Made by a program: the position numbers and the translations under genes. Positions 36,614 to 45,670 of a stretch of 64,000 nt of DNA are shown piece by piece. Below the pieces are notes generated by a model. That model made no database searches and had not been told where the DNA came from. It saw only the letters and a program-made list of their open reading frames with translations. The stretch spans positions 186,001 to 250,000 of the forward strand of contig CAVPFL010000005.1 in NCBI GenBank assembly GCA_963703745.1. The letters are read 5' to 3'. Within the stretch, counting starts at the first letter, position 1, and every line of letters begins with the position of its first letter. Origin of the DNA: AP-15 sp963703745. Its GTDB lineage: Bacteria; Pseudomonadota; Alphaproteobacteria; ATCC43930; CGMCC-115725.

Positions 36614-37259
36614 ACGGGAAGCCGAGGAGGCCCGTTGGCAGCTGTCGGCAACACTTGAGGAATTCCGCGACCGCATCACCCCGGGACGAGTGGTTGATCA
36701 ACTGATCGACTATACCCGTGATGGGCCGGCAGCCGAGTTTCTCCGCAACCTCGGGCGCGAAGCCCGGGAAAATCCGGTGCCGCTCGCTTTGATCGGCATC
36801 GGTGTCGCGTGGTTGATAATCGCAAGTAACCGAACCTCGCGTGCGATGGTTGCAACCGCGGCGGATGCCGCGACAAAAAAAGCGGCCGAGATCGGCAACG
36901 CGACGAGCGCAGCCGTAAGCGTGACCAGCGAGTGGGGAGAGCAGGTGGTGGCTCGTGCGGTCGATCGGGCAAGTGAAGTCGCCAGCACCGTCGGCGACAA
37001 GACGGCGGAGCTCGCCAGCCACGCCCGCGACCTACGCGACAAGTTGGGCGAAAAAGCGCGGACGGTAACCACTGTCGCTGGAGCTGTGGTCGGGAAAGCA
37101 AAATGGCCGTTGGCGAGCGCTCCCGAAAGCGGGCACGCGTTCGAGCGCTCCACCAGCTACAAGAGTGCGGTGCCGGCGGTCAGCGACCATGAGGCGACGA
37201 ACGAAGCAATGGACGAGGAGAATGCCGGCGCTGTAGAGGCGGCGAATGATCATGGGTGA
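36582..37259 (+). CDS. DUF3618-domain protein
   Basis: A 225-residue protein. Residues ~6-60 are the DUF3618 domain (LRREAEEARWQLSATLEEFR, DRITPGRVVDQLIDYTRDGP), followed by a membrane segment (PVPLALIGIGVAWLIIASNR) and a long alanine-rich helical tail with heptad-like spacing (VARAVDRASEVASTVGDKTA). It may start at ATG 36582 or 36588. DUF3618 genes typically accompany holin-III-like genes in stress-induced loci of alphaproteobacteria. Overlaps BrkB by 14 bases. Confidence 0.87.
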   Translation: MTMEPQSEQLRREAEEARWQLSATLEEFRDRITPGRVVDQLIDYTRDGPAAEFLRNLGREARENPVPLALIGIGVAWLIIASNRTSRAMVATAADAATKKAAEIGNATSAAVSVTSEWGEQVVARAVDRASEVASTVGDKTAELASHARDLRDKLGEKARTVTTVAGAVVGKAKWPLASAPESGHAFERSTSYKSAVPAVSDHEATNEAMDEENAGAVEAANDHG

Positions 37260-38346
37260 TGCGTCCCGGGGAACTGCTGTCTCTCTGGCGCAATCCGTGC
37301 GTGAGCCATTATGGGCGATCGGACTGAGCGTGTTGCTGGTCGCGGCTGGGCTTGTCCGGCATCCGGCCGGCCGGCGCACCGGGGAACGCGATCGCGCCGA
37401 GTTCGACGACGGGCGAGGCCGGTTCGCGGAAGGGACAACAGAGATCCCGGCGCGGGGATGGAAGGACATTCTTCGGCGCGTTTACGAAGGAATTACAGAC
37501 GACCGCATCCTGGCTAACGCCGCAGGTGTGACCTTCTACGCGCTTCTTGCGCTATTCCCGGGAATTGCTGCGCTAGTTTCGATTTACGGGCTTTTTGCCG
37601 ACCCGAATACGATTGCCAGCCGTCTCGATGCCATTGCCGGTTTTGCACCAGGCGGAGCCATCGAGATAATTCGCGACCAATTAACCCGCTTGGCCGCCCA
37701 AGGCAGCACGAGGCTCGGAATCAGCTTCCTTGTCAGCCTTGTGCTCTCATTGTGGAGCGCTAACTCTGGCATCAAGGCGCTGTTTGATGCGTTGAATGTC
37801 GTCTATGGGGAGAAAGAAGAACGGAGCTTCGTCCGGCTCAATGCCGTGACCTTATGTTTTACGGTCGCCACTATTGCATTCCTGCTGATCGCGCTCGCCA
37901 GCGTCGTCGCTCTCCCGGTCATAGTCAATTACTTCCCGCTGCCGAAGGTGACGAGTCTCTTTTTAAAAATCGCGCCGTGGCCAATCCTGTTGGTGTTCGT
38001 CGCGCTGGGGCTCAACTTGATCTATCGCTACGGCCCGAGCCGCACCGAACCGCGATGGCAATGGATCACCTGGGGCAGCGCGTTTGCGGCCATTACATGG
38101 CTCGCTGCCTCGGCTCTCTTTTCTTGGTATGCAGCCAATTTTGGGAGTTTCAACAAGACCTATGGCTCTCTCGGTGCGATCATCGGGTTTATGACCTGGA
38201 TGTGGCTGTCAACAATCGTCGTACTGGTCGGCGCCAAGCTCAACGCGGAAATCGAGCATCAGGCGGCGCACAAAAGCACAACTGGCCGGCCGACGCAGAG
38301 CAAAAATGGCCGATCTGCGAGGGAAAGCAACCCGAGGCCGCCGTAA
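37246..38346 (+). CDS. YihY/BrkB-family membrane protein
   Basis: A 366-residue protein with one N-terminal hydrophobic segment, a charged linker and the YihY domain from ~residue 70: DILRRVYEGITDDRILANAA, GVTFYALLALFPGIAALVSI, SANSGIKALFDALNVVYGEK, then four further membrane segments and GSLGAIIGFMTWMWLSTIVV with the tail GAKLNAEIEHQ. The family was once annotated as ribonuclease BN, which is not its function; envelope or transport roles are debated. Last gene of the overlapping operon. Confidence 0.92.
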   Translation: MIMGDASRGTAVSLAQSVREPLWAIGLSVLLVAAGLVRHPAGRRTGERDRAEFDDGRGRFAEGTTEIPARGWKDILRRVYEGITDDRILANAAGVTFYALLALFPGIAALVSIYGLFADPNTIASRLDAIAGFAPGGAIEIIRDQLTRLAAQGSTRLGISFLVSLVLSLWSANSGIKALFDALNVVYGEKEERSFVRLNAVTLCFTVATIAFLLIALASVVALPVIVNYFPLPKVTSLFLKIAPWPILLVFVALGLNLIYRYGPSRTEPRWQWITWGSAFAAITWLAASALFSWYAANFGSFNKTYGSLGAIIGFMTWMWLSTIVVLVGAKLNAEIEHQAAHKSTTGRPTQSKNGRSARESNPRPP

Positions 38347-38466
38347 TCCGGTAGTCTACTTCTTCACAGGCGGAGCGGTCTGACAGAATCGGCACCGGCG
38401 GCGAGCTGCATCCGCAGCCGAGGGGTGAGGCTGCGTTTATGACTACTAATTGACCAAATCGACCGA

Positions 38467-39042
38467 CTACTCGTCGTAGCGTAATCGCTCCGGGTAGCGG
38501 AGGACTACGTCGGCCGGTAGATCGTGGAGGTACACATGGGCCGAATAGCGCCGCAATATTTCGAGCACACTTGCCTGTGTGGCCGCCTCGCGCGTGCGGA
38601 CCGAGAGAAGCACACCGCCGCGAGCAAGTTGCGTATCCAGCAACGAGGCCTGGTCCTCCGCAACTTTCTGGCCGAGCAATGTGCTGGCCGCTCCGACACC
38701 GCCAGCCGCCACTGCCGCTGCTGCAATCGTTGCGGCTGCGACACCACCCGTAGCGATAGTGAAACCGGCTGCGGCGAAAGCCGCTATGGTTGCCGCGAGC
38801 CCAGTACCGAGAACCCGTCCCTGCCGCAAGTCGGTATCGCTGACAACGGGCTCTCGCAAGGTCCTCGGGTCGTCAGCGGCCTGGCGCAGATCCCCTAGCG
38901 GGCGTCCAGCGAGCGAGGCGTGCACGAGAAAGCTGAGTTCGGAGCGATCAATGCCGTTGCTTTGCAGCTCGGAAACGGCGGTCTCCAGCTTTTCCGCATC
39001 GTCGAAAACGGCCACTGCCTCGCGAATTGTCGGATAATCCAT
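38467..39042 (-). CDS. uncharacterised protein with a glycine/alanine-rich hydrophobic core (DUF1269/general stress 17M-like)
   Basis: A 191-residue protein from the ATG at 39042 (MDYPTIREAVAVFDDAEKLE). The N-terminal half resembles the alpha/beta fold of heat-induced stress proteins that sense small ligands (AVSELQSNGIDRSELSFLV). A long hydrophobic stretch (TGLAATIAAFAAAGFTIATG, AAAAVAAGGVGAASTLLGQK) probably forms a glycine-zipper membrane hairpin, and the end (LLSVRTREAATQASVLEILR, YSAHVYLHDLP) repeats an alpha/beta unit. Converges with BrkB. Confidence 0.72.
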   Translation of the reverse strand: MDYPTIREAVAVFDDAEKLETAVSELQSNGIDRSELSFLVHASLAGRPLGDLRQAADDPRTLREPVVSDTDLRQGRVLGTGLAATIAAFAAAGFTIATGGVAAATIAAAAVAAGGVGAASTLLGQKVAEDQASLLDTQLARGGVLLSVRTREAATQASVLEILRRYSAHVYLHDLPADVVLRYPERLRYDE

Positions 39043-39249
39043 ATTGCTCTCTGATCGGTTCAGCTTAGCCAGCAAGACGCAAGACCATTAGTCGAACAGC
39101 AGGCAATATCATCACCGCGCTCTACCTCAGTTACTGACGTTCCGCTTCTTCGCGTTGCGAGACCCCATCGTTCCTGAATCAGGCTTTCCTTTCGCTAACG
39201 GTCACACAAAATTATGGTTCCCGATAGGCGGTTCGGCCGAGTCAGCGGA

Positions 39250-39418
39250 CCGCACCGTGCGAGTGAGCGTAATCTTGCCCGAGCGACTACTCCGCGGCAT
39301 TGATGAGGGGCCAAGAACGTCTGCGTCCCTGCCCCACGCTGCGGAGAAGGCTCTCGTGGAAATTGACCAAGGTAGATCGCAAACGGTTGGCCGGTATGAC
39401 GCGCCATTTGAGCGGTAG
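39250..39418 (+). pseudogene. possible ribbon-helix-helix/HicB-like antitoxin relic
   Basis: The plus strand encodes TVRVSVILPERLLRGIDEGP then SASLPHAAEKALVEIDQG. This resembles the C-terminal ribbon-helix-helix of HicB-like proteins (RVSVTLPERLLRRID...A..AL) with a few residues missing in the turn. No convincing start. The rest of the 39076-39457 gap shows nothing recognisable. Confidence 0.35.
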
Positions 39419-39457
39419 GAGATACAGGGCTAAACTTAGTCTGGTCGAGGAGGTCTG

Positions 39458-39694
39458 ATGCGCACGGTCAATATTCATGCGGCCAAGACTCAGTTGTCGC
39501 GATTGGTCGACGCTGCCGCGGCCGGCGAGGAAATCATTATCGCCAAGTCGGGCAAGCCGTTGGCCCGCTTGGGGCCCCTCCACGGCGCGCGAAAAAAACG
39601 CCGTCTCGGGGTCTTGGCGAGGAAGCTGCGTGTGCCGGAGGATTTCGACGCCCCGTTGCCGGACGAGGTCATCCAGGCATTCGAAGGCCGCTAA
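39458..39694 (+). CDS. type II antitoxin, Phd/YefM family
   Basis: A 78-residue protein opening MRTVNIHAAKTQLSRLVDAA, the Phd/YefM DNA-binding signature (N-x-H/-x-AK-x-x-LS-x-L), then AAGEEIIIAKSGKPLARLGP. The C-terminal tail (PEDFDAPLPDEVIQAFEGR) is the usual toxin-binding segment of VapB-like partners. The stop overlaps the toxin start (TAATG). It would bind its own promoter and neutralise the PIN toxin. Confidence 0.92.
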   Translation: MRTVNIHAAKTQLSRLVDAAAAGEEIIIAKSGKPLARLGPLHGARKKRRLGVLARKLRVPEDFDAPLPDEVIQAFEGR

Positions 39695-40041
39695 TGCGCA
39701 TGCTGCTCGACACGCCTGTTCTACTCTGGGCGCTGGTCGAGCCGCGCAGACTGGACGGGGAGACGCGCGCCACGATCGAAAACGGCGACACCGAGGTGTT
39801 GTTTAGCGCCGCCAGCATTTGGGAGATCGCCATCAAGGCCGGACTCGGCCGCAGTGATTTCGCGTTCGATCCGGCCGAGATTGCCCGAGCCGCGCTCGAT
39901 ACTGGGTTTGCCGAACTGGCGGTCCGCTCCAATGCGGCCGCTCTTGTCGGCCGGCTACCCTTGTTGCACCACGATCCCTTCGACCGCGTTCTCGTCGCGC
40001 AGGCGATCGTCGAGCGCGCAACTCTCTACACAACCGATTAG
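39694..40041 (+). CDS. type II toxin, PIN-domain ribonuclease (VapC-like), shortened by an amber codon
   Basis: A 115-residue PIN protein with acidic active-site residues visible: Asp6 (MLLDT), Glu44 (IWEIAIK), Asp94 and Asp97 (HHDPFDR) and Asp115 (LYTTD). The frame ends at TAG 40039-40041, immediately after Asp115. Reading on in frame gives QLLPYSSLVKRIELR and TAA (40087-40089), the normal end of this family, so a sense codon, probably GAG, has become TAG. The product lacks its last 16 residues but keeps the catalytic acids, so activity is possible. Confidence 0.85.
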   Translation: MRMLLDTPVLLWALVEPRRLDGETRATIENGDTEVLFSAASIWEIAIKAGLGRSDFAFDPAEIARAALDTGFAELAVRSNAAALVGRLPLLHHDPFDRVLVAQAIVERATLYTTD

Positions 40042-40192
40042 CAGCTCCTGCCTTATTCGAGCTTGGTCAAACGTATCGAATTGCGCTAAACCAAACAGTT
40101 CCCCCCCGGGGGAGAATCTTAGACTTGAGCTGGTTGCACGAAGCGCAGAAAGGTATCGGCGCCTGTAACGCAGCGAGGCCAATAAGAAAGCG

Positions 40193-43100
40193 ATGCTCGA
40201 CGACACGCTGACGGATCTGAGACAAAGGGTTGCGGTGCTCGAGCGACTGCTCGCCGAAGGCGCAGCCGAGCGCAACGAGGCATTGGAGCAGCAGGCGGCG
40301 GCCGCCGAAGTATTGCAGGTCATCAACTCTTCGCCCGGCGATCTCGGGCTGGTCTTCGAGACCCTGCTGGGGACCGGGGCCCGCCTGTGCAAGGCCGAAC
40401 AGGCGGTAATTACGCTACGCGATCCGCAGGACGGGCTTTACCGCTATCGCGCCTCGTTTGGCTATGGCCGAGACTTCAAGGATTTGCTGATAGGCAACCC
40501 GGTGGCGCCCGGTCGGGGCTCGCTGATCGGCCGGACGGCACTCGAAGGACGGTTTGTGCACATCGAGGATGCGGCTGCCGATCCGGAATACAAATGGGCG
40601 GAAGCGCTTCGTCTCGGCCGCTGGCACACCGGGCTCGGCGTGCCGCTGCTGCGCGACGGCGTCGTTGTCGGCACCCTGACCTTGACGCGCCGGCGTATCG
40701 AGCGCTTCACCAACAAGCAGATCGAGCTGATCAAAACCTTCGCCGACCAGGCCGTTATCGCAATCGAAAACACACGGCTTTTGGGCGAATTGCGCGAAAG
40801 CGAGGAACGCTACGGTCTGGTAAGCAAGGCGGTAGCAGAAGGCATCTACGAATGGGATGTCCAGCACAATTCGCTATGGGTATCGTCGCGGCTGATCGAG
40901 ATTTTTGGGTTTCAGGGTCGCAATCTAACCGCCGCCGACTGGAATGATCTGGTCCACCCGGAGGACTTTCCCAGATACCGAACGGCGCTGCGCGATTGCT
41001 TCAAAGCCATCGCGGCACGGCTCGATTGCGAATACCGGGTGCGTCACAGCGATGGCCAATATCGCTGGATCGAAGACCGCGGCGTCCCAGTCCGCAACGC
41101 TTCCGGACGGGCGGTGCGACCGGTCGGCGCGGTCAGCGACATCAGCGCGCGCAAGAAGGCGGATGAAGCCCTGCGCGAAGCGCTGGAGCAGCAAACTGCG
41201 ACCGCCGAGGTGTTGCAGGTAATCAATTCGTCGCCCGGCGATCTCCCGCCGGTGTTCGATGCGATGCTGCAAAAGGCGCTGAGTCTGTGCGGAGCAGCCT
41301 TTGGCCAACTGGTGACTTTTGATGGCCTCGTGTTTCGCGCTGCCGCCTGGCGTGGTTACGAACCCGGACCCAACGCGACCGAGCCGATGCCGGGTATGGC
41401 ACTCTATCAGCTCGTCCATGGCGAGCAAATCGTCCACATCCCGGATATTACTGCCGACGATGTTTACCGCTCGGGCAATGCGGTACGACGTCGGTTGGCC
41501 GACGAGTATGGTGGACGCACCGCGATTTGGGTAGCACTGAGGAAGGACGCCGCGCTCCTTGGCGCGTTCGTGATCTTCCGGACCGAGGTCCGGGCATTCT
41601 CGAACAAGGAAATTGCGCTGCTCCAAAATTTCGCCGCCCAGGCAGTCATTGCAATCGAGAATGGGCGGCTCATCACAGAGACGCGAGAGGCATTGGAGCG
41701 GCAGACTGCGACCGCCGAGGTGTTGGGCGTTATTAACTCCTCGCCCGGCGATCTCGCGCCGGTCTTCGAGGCGATCCTGGATAAGGCGCACACGCTGTGC
41801 GGCGCGACGTTGGGGAGCTTGTTTCTGTTCGACGGCGAACTTTTTCGCGCGGCAGCGACCCACGGCTATCCGGAAGATCTGGCGCAGCGGCTACGCCAAG
41901 GAGTGGTCCTCTCCGCTACCACCGAGCTGCTGGATGACAGCGTCCGCTGGGTTCACAATCCCGATCTGACGCTGGTCGACACTCCGACCGCTCGCGCCGT
42001 CTCCGGGCGCGGCGGCGTGCGCACCAATCTCATGTTGCCGCTGCGCAAGGACGGGAGACTGCTCGGCGCAATCTCCTGCAACCGCCAAGAAGTCCGGCGG
42101 TTCTCGGAAAGGGAGATCGCGCTCCTCGAGAATTTCGCCGCGCAGGCAGTGATCGCAATGGAAAACGCGCGGCTACTTGGCGAATTGCGCGAGCGCACGC
42201 GCGACCTCGAAGAGTCGCTCGAATACCAAACCGCCACCAGCGACGTGCTGAACGTCATCAGCCGCTCGACCTTCGACCTGCAACCGGTGCTCGACACGCT
42301 GGTTGAGACGGCGGCGCGGTTGTGTCAGGCCGAGATGGCTCTGGTCAGCCGTCGCGAGGGCGAGGTCTACCGGATGGCGGCCAATTACGGGTTTCCAGCT
42401 GAATTCGAGAGCTTCCTGCGGTCGCGCCCGGTCGCAGCTGACAGCGGCACGCTGGTGGGGCGAGTGGCGCTCGACGGACGGGTCGTGCATGTCGCCGATG
42501 TCGCCGCCGACCCGGAATTTCGCTTGCCCGAGGCGATAACACTGGGCAAGCAGCGCACGGCGCTCGGCGTGCCGCTATTGCGCGAGAGTCAACCGGTCGG
42601 CGTCATCGTGCTGGCGCGCGAACGGGTCGAGCCGTTCACCGAGCGGCAGATCGAATTGGTCCGCACGTTTGCCGACCAGGCCGTCATCGCAATCGAGAAC
42701 GCGCGGCTGTTGACCGAGACGCGCGAAGCATTGGAACAGCAAACCGCAACCGCTGAAGTCCTGCAAGTAATCAATTCCTCGCCTGGCGACCTCGCGCCAG
42801 TGTTCGACGCAATCCTCGACAAGGCTCTTGGATTATGCGGAGCTGCCTTCGGATGCCTATGGACCTACGATGGCGAGCGAATTTGTTCAGCTGCACTCCG
42901 CGGTGCGCCGCCCGCCTTTGCGGAGTTCCTGACACGAGCTCCGCATCCGGTCGGCCCGTACAACGCCCATGCTCGTCTGCTGCGCGGCGAGTTGGTCGTG
43001 CACATCCCGGATGTTGCAGACGATGAAGCCTACCGGGCCGGCGATCCGGTCCGCCGCAGTCTCGTCGATTTGGCCGGCGGCCGCACCCATGCTCGCAGTA

Positions 43101-44498
43101 GCTCTGCGCAAGGACGACGCATTTCTGAGTGACATCGTAATCTATCGAACAGAAGTCAGCTTGTTTACCGATAGAGAGATCGCGCTGGTGCGGAGCTTCG
43201 CCGCGCAGGCGGTGATCGCGATGGAGAACGCGCGGCTGCTGAACGAGATCCGGCAACGCCAGGCCGAATTGCGGGTCACCCTCGACAATATGGGCGACGG
43301 CGTCGTTATGTTCGACGCCGAACTGCGCCTTGCCGCGTGGAACCACAATTTCCAGGAGATCCTCGACCTGCCCGATGCGCTTTTGGCGGTGCGGCCGAGC
43401 TATGCTGACTACCTGCGCGTCCTCGCAGATCGCGGTGAATTCGGCAGCGAGGACACCGAAGGCGAATTGAGTCGTCGTCTCAAAGAAACCGACCAGGCGT
43501 TGCGCCTCGAGCGCACGCGGCCGGATGGGCGGGTCATCGAAGTGCGGCGTAACGCGGTGCCGGGTGGCGGTTTCGTGCTCATCTACTGCGACATCACCGA
43601 ACGTAAGCGCTCGGAGGAAGAGATCCGCGCGGCGCGCGACGCCGCCGAGGGGGCGCTGCGCGAGCTGCAGGCGGCGCAGGCGAGCCTGCTGCATGCCCAA
43701 AAGATGGCGGCCCTCGGTCAGTTGACTGCCGGTATTGCTCATGAAATCAAAAATCCGCTCAATTTTGTCAACAATTTCGCCGACCTTTCCGTTGAGCTAT
43801 TGGATGAGCTCAAGGAGACAAGCGAGCCGGCTGTGGCGTCACTCGGAGAGGATAAGCGCGCCGAGATCGACGAAATCGTCGAAATGCTGACCGGCAATCT
43901 CGCCAAGATCGCTGAGCACGGCCGGCGGGCCGACGGCATCGTCAAGAGCATGCTGGCGCATTCGCGCGGCGGCAGCGGTGATTGGCAATCCTCCGACATC
44001 AACGCGCTGGTCGAGGAAGCGCTGAGCCTTGCTTATCACGGCACCCGCGCCCAGAACCAAAACTTCAATATAACCTTGGAACGAGAACTCGACCGAAACG
44101 TCGCCCCGATCGCGCTAGTGCCGCAGGACGTGACGCGGGTGCTCCTGAATCTGTTCGGCAACGGCTTTTATGCCGCCGACAAGCGTCGGCGCGAGGCGGG
44201 CGACGGCTTCCACCCGGTCCTGAGGGTCGCGACACGCGATCTCGGCGAGGCGGTCGAGATCCGGGTGCGTGACAACGGCACCGGAATTCCGCCTGAATTC
44301 CGCGACAAATTATTCTAGCCTTTTTTCACAACCAAGCCAACCGGCGAAGGAACGGGGCTCGGCCTCTCGATCAGCTACGACATTATCACGCAACAGCATG
44401 GTGGAACGCTTGAGGTCGACAGTGCGTTTGGCGAGTTCACCCAATTCACGATCCGCCTGCCGCGCTCCCGGCGGGCGGGAAAAGCAGGGATGACTTAA
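40193..44498 (+). pseudogene. multi-GAF/PAS sensor histidine kinase, frameshifted and with an in-frame TAG
   Basis: A sensor of about 1430 codons: GAF (~45-190), PAS (~205-320), four more GAF domains, a further PAS-like domain and a kinase core with GQLTAGIAHEIKNPLNFVNN. Each GAF is preceded by a copy of the linker EQQTATAEVLQVINSSPGDL. One extra base near 43087 (GGCCGCACCCATGCTC) moves the rest to another frame, and TAG at 44316-44318 replaces the expected Gln of DKLF-Q-PFFTTKPTGEGTGL, cutting off the G2 box. Both halves are otherwise conserved up to the response regulator start. It would feed the regulator at 44498. Confidence 0.88.
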
Positions 44499-44887
44499 TG
44501 AGCTTCAGCATCCTCGTCGTCGACGACGAGCCCGATGTCGCCGAAATGTTTCGCCAGAGGTTTCGTCGCGAAGCACGGCAAGGCACCTATGTTCTGCATT
44601 TTGCCACCTCGGGCGAGGAGGCCCTCGACAAGCTGGCGGACGGCGTCCGGCCCGAATTGATCGTCATTCTGTCGGACATAAACATGCCTGGAATGGACGG
44701 CCTGAGCTTATTGCGCGAGATTAAGACGCGGCGGCCCGATCTGCCGGTCATGATGGTAACCGCCTATGGCGACGACGAGCGCCGCCGGCAGGCGGAAGCG
44801 GCCGGAGCATTACAGTTTCTCTCCAAGCCGGTCGATTTCGACCTGCTCAAGGAAGAGCTGAGCCGGTTGCCGGGCGCATCGGAATAA
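44498..44887 (+). CDS. single-domain response regulator (CheY-like)
   Basis: A 129-residue receiver domain: acidic pocket VDDEPD (residues 9-14), phosphoacceptor Asp60 (LSDINMPGMDG), Thr88 (VTAYGDD) and Lys110 (FLSKPVD). No output domain. The ATG shares a base with the stop of the broken kinase (TAATG), so the two were a cognate pair. It may now be phosphorylated by the intact kinase downstream, whose core is closely related. Confidence 0.93.
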   Translation: MSFSILVVDDEPDVAEMFRQRFRREARQGTYVLHFATSGEEALDKLADGVRPELIVILSDINMPGMDGLSLLREIKTRRPDLPVMMVTAYGDDERRRQAEAAGALQFLSKPVDFDLLKEELSRLPGASE

Positions 44888-44892
44888 GCGTC

Positions 44893-45645
44893 GTGGCTTT
44901 GCTGCGCATTCCGCTCAACGCCCTCTTGATCGCCGGCCTGACGGCTGCGGTTGCGGTTGCGGCGAGCTCGCCGGCCAAGGAAGATACCGTGATCGCGCAG
45001 AGTCTGGCAGAGATGCTGCGGGACGCGCGTACGGTCATCTCCAACAATCAAGACCTGATCAACAATCCGGAGCTCGGCGACAAGCATCTGAGCGGTCAGG
45101 TAGTGCTGGACCAGGCCGTCAAGGGCTATGCGAAGGCGACCGGCAGCGACCCGACGAAAATCGACCCGAACTCGCGTCAGGGGCGGCTGCTGCGCGCGAT
45201 GATGGCCTCGATCGTCGCCGTGACCGACGACAATCAGGCGACGATCAACGAGAAGGGCACCGGGTTCAAAGGCTTCATCCCGGCCGTGTTCGCCCGCCTC
45301 GTCAGCGAGGATTTCAATCAAATGGCCAAAGGAGAGGCCGAGGTGAAGGTTACCGCACCGCCCGAGCTGGTGCGCAACCGTAAGGCGCGGCCCGACGCTT
45401 GGGAGGCCGACATCATCAAGACAAAGCTGCTCGGCGCGGATTGGCCCAAGGGGCAATCTTACTCCGCCATCGTCGAGACCAACGGGCGTCCCGCGTTCCG
45501 GATCGCGGTTCCCGAGTATTATGCGGCGTCGTGTCTTGTCTGCCACGGTTCCCCAAAAGGCGAAATGGACCTGACCGGCTACCCGAAAGAGGGCGGTAAG
45601 ACGGGCGACCTCGGCGCGGTCATCAGCATCACGCTCTACCACTGA
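44893..45645 (+). CDS. haem-binding DUF3365 (Tll0287-like) sensor protein
   Basis: A 250-residue protein with an N-terminal membrane or signal segment (LNALLIAGLTAAVAVAASSP). The body matches DUF3365: GYAKATGSDPTKIDPNSRQG ... GFKGFIPAVFARLVSEDF, the WPKGQSYSAIVETNGRPAFR region, then a c-type haem motif Cys214-x2-Cys217-His218 and GDLGAVISITLY. In known members this periplasmic haem domain senses redox or gases. It has no kinase of its own and sits directly upstream of one, with a 25-base gap. GTG start. Confidence 0.85.
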   Translation: MALLRIPLNALLIAGLTAAVAVAASSPAKEDTVIAQSLAEMLRDARTVISNNQDLINNPELGDKHLSGQVVLDQAVKGYAKATGSDPTKIDPNSRQGRLLRAMMASIVAVTDDNQATINEKGTGFKGFIPAVFARLVSEDFNQMAKGEAEVKVTAPPELVRNRKARPDAWEADIIKTKLLGADWPKGQSYSAIVETNGRPAFRIAVPEYYAASCLVCHGSPKGEMDLTGYPKEGGKTGDLGAVISITLYH

Positions 45646-45670
45646 GCCTACCGGCGGCAGGAGCGTGACT

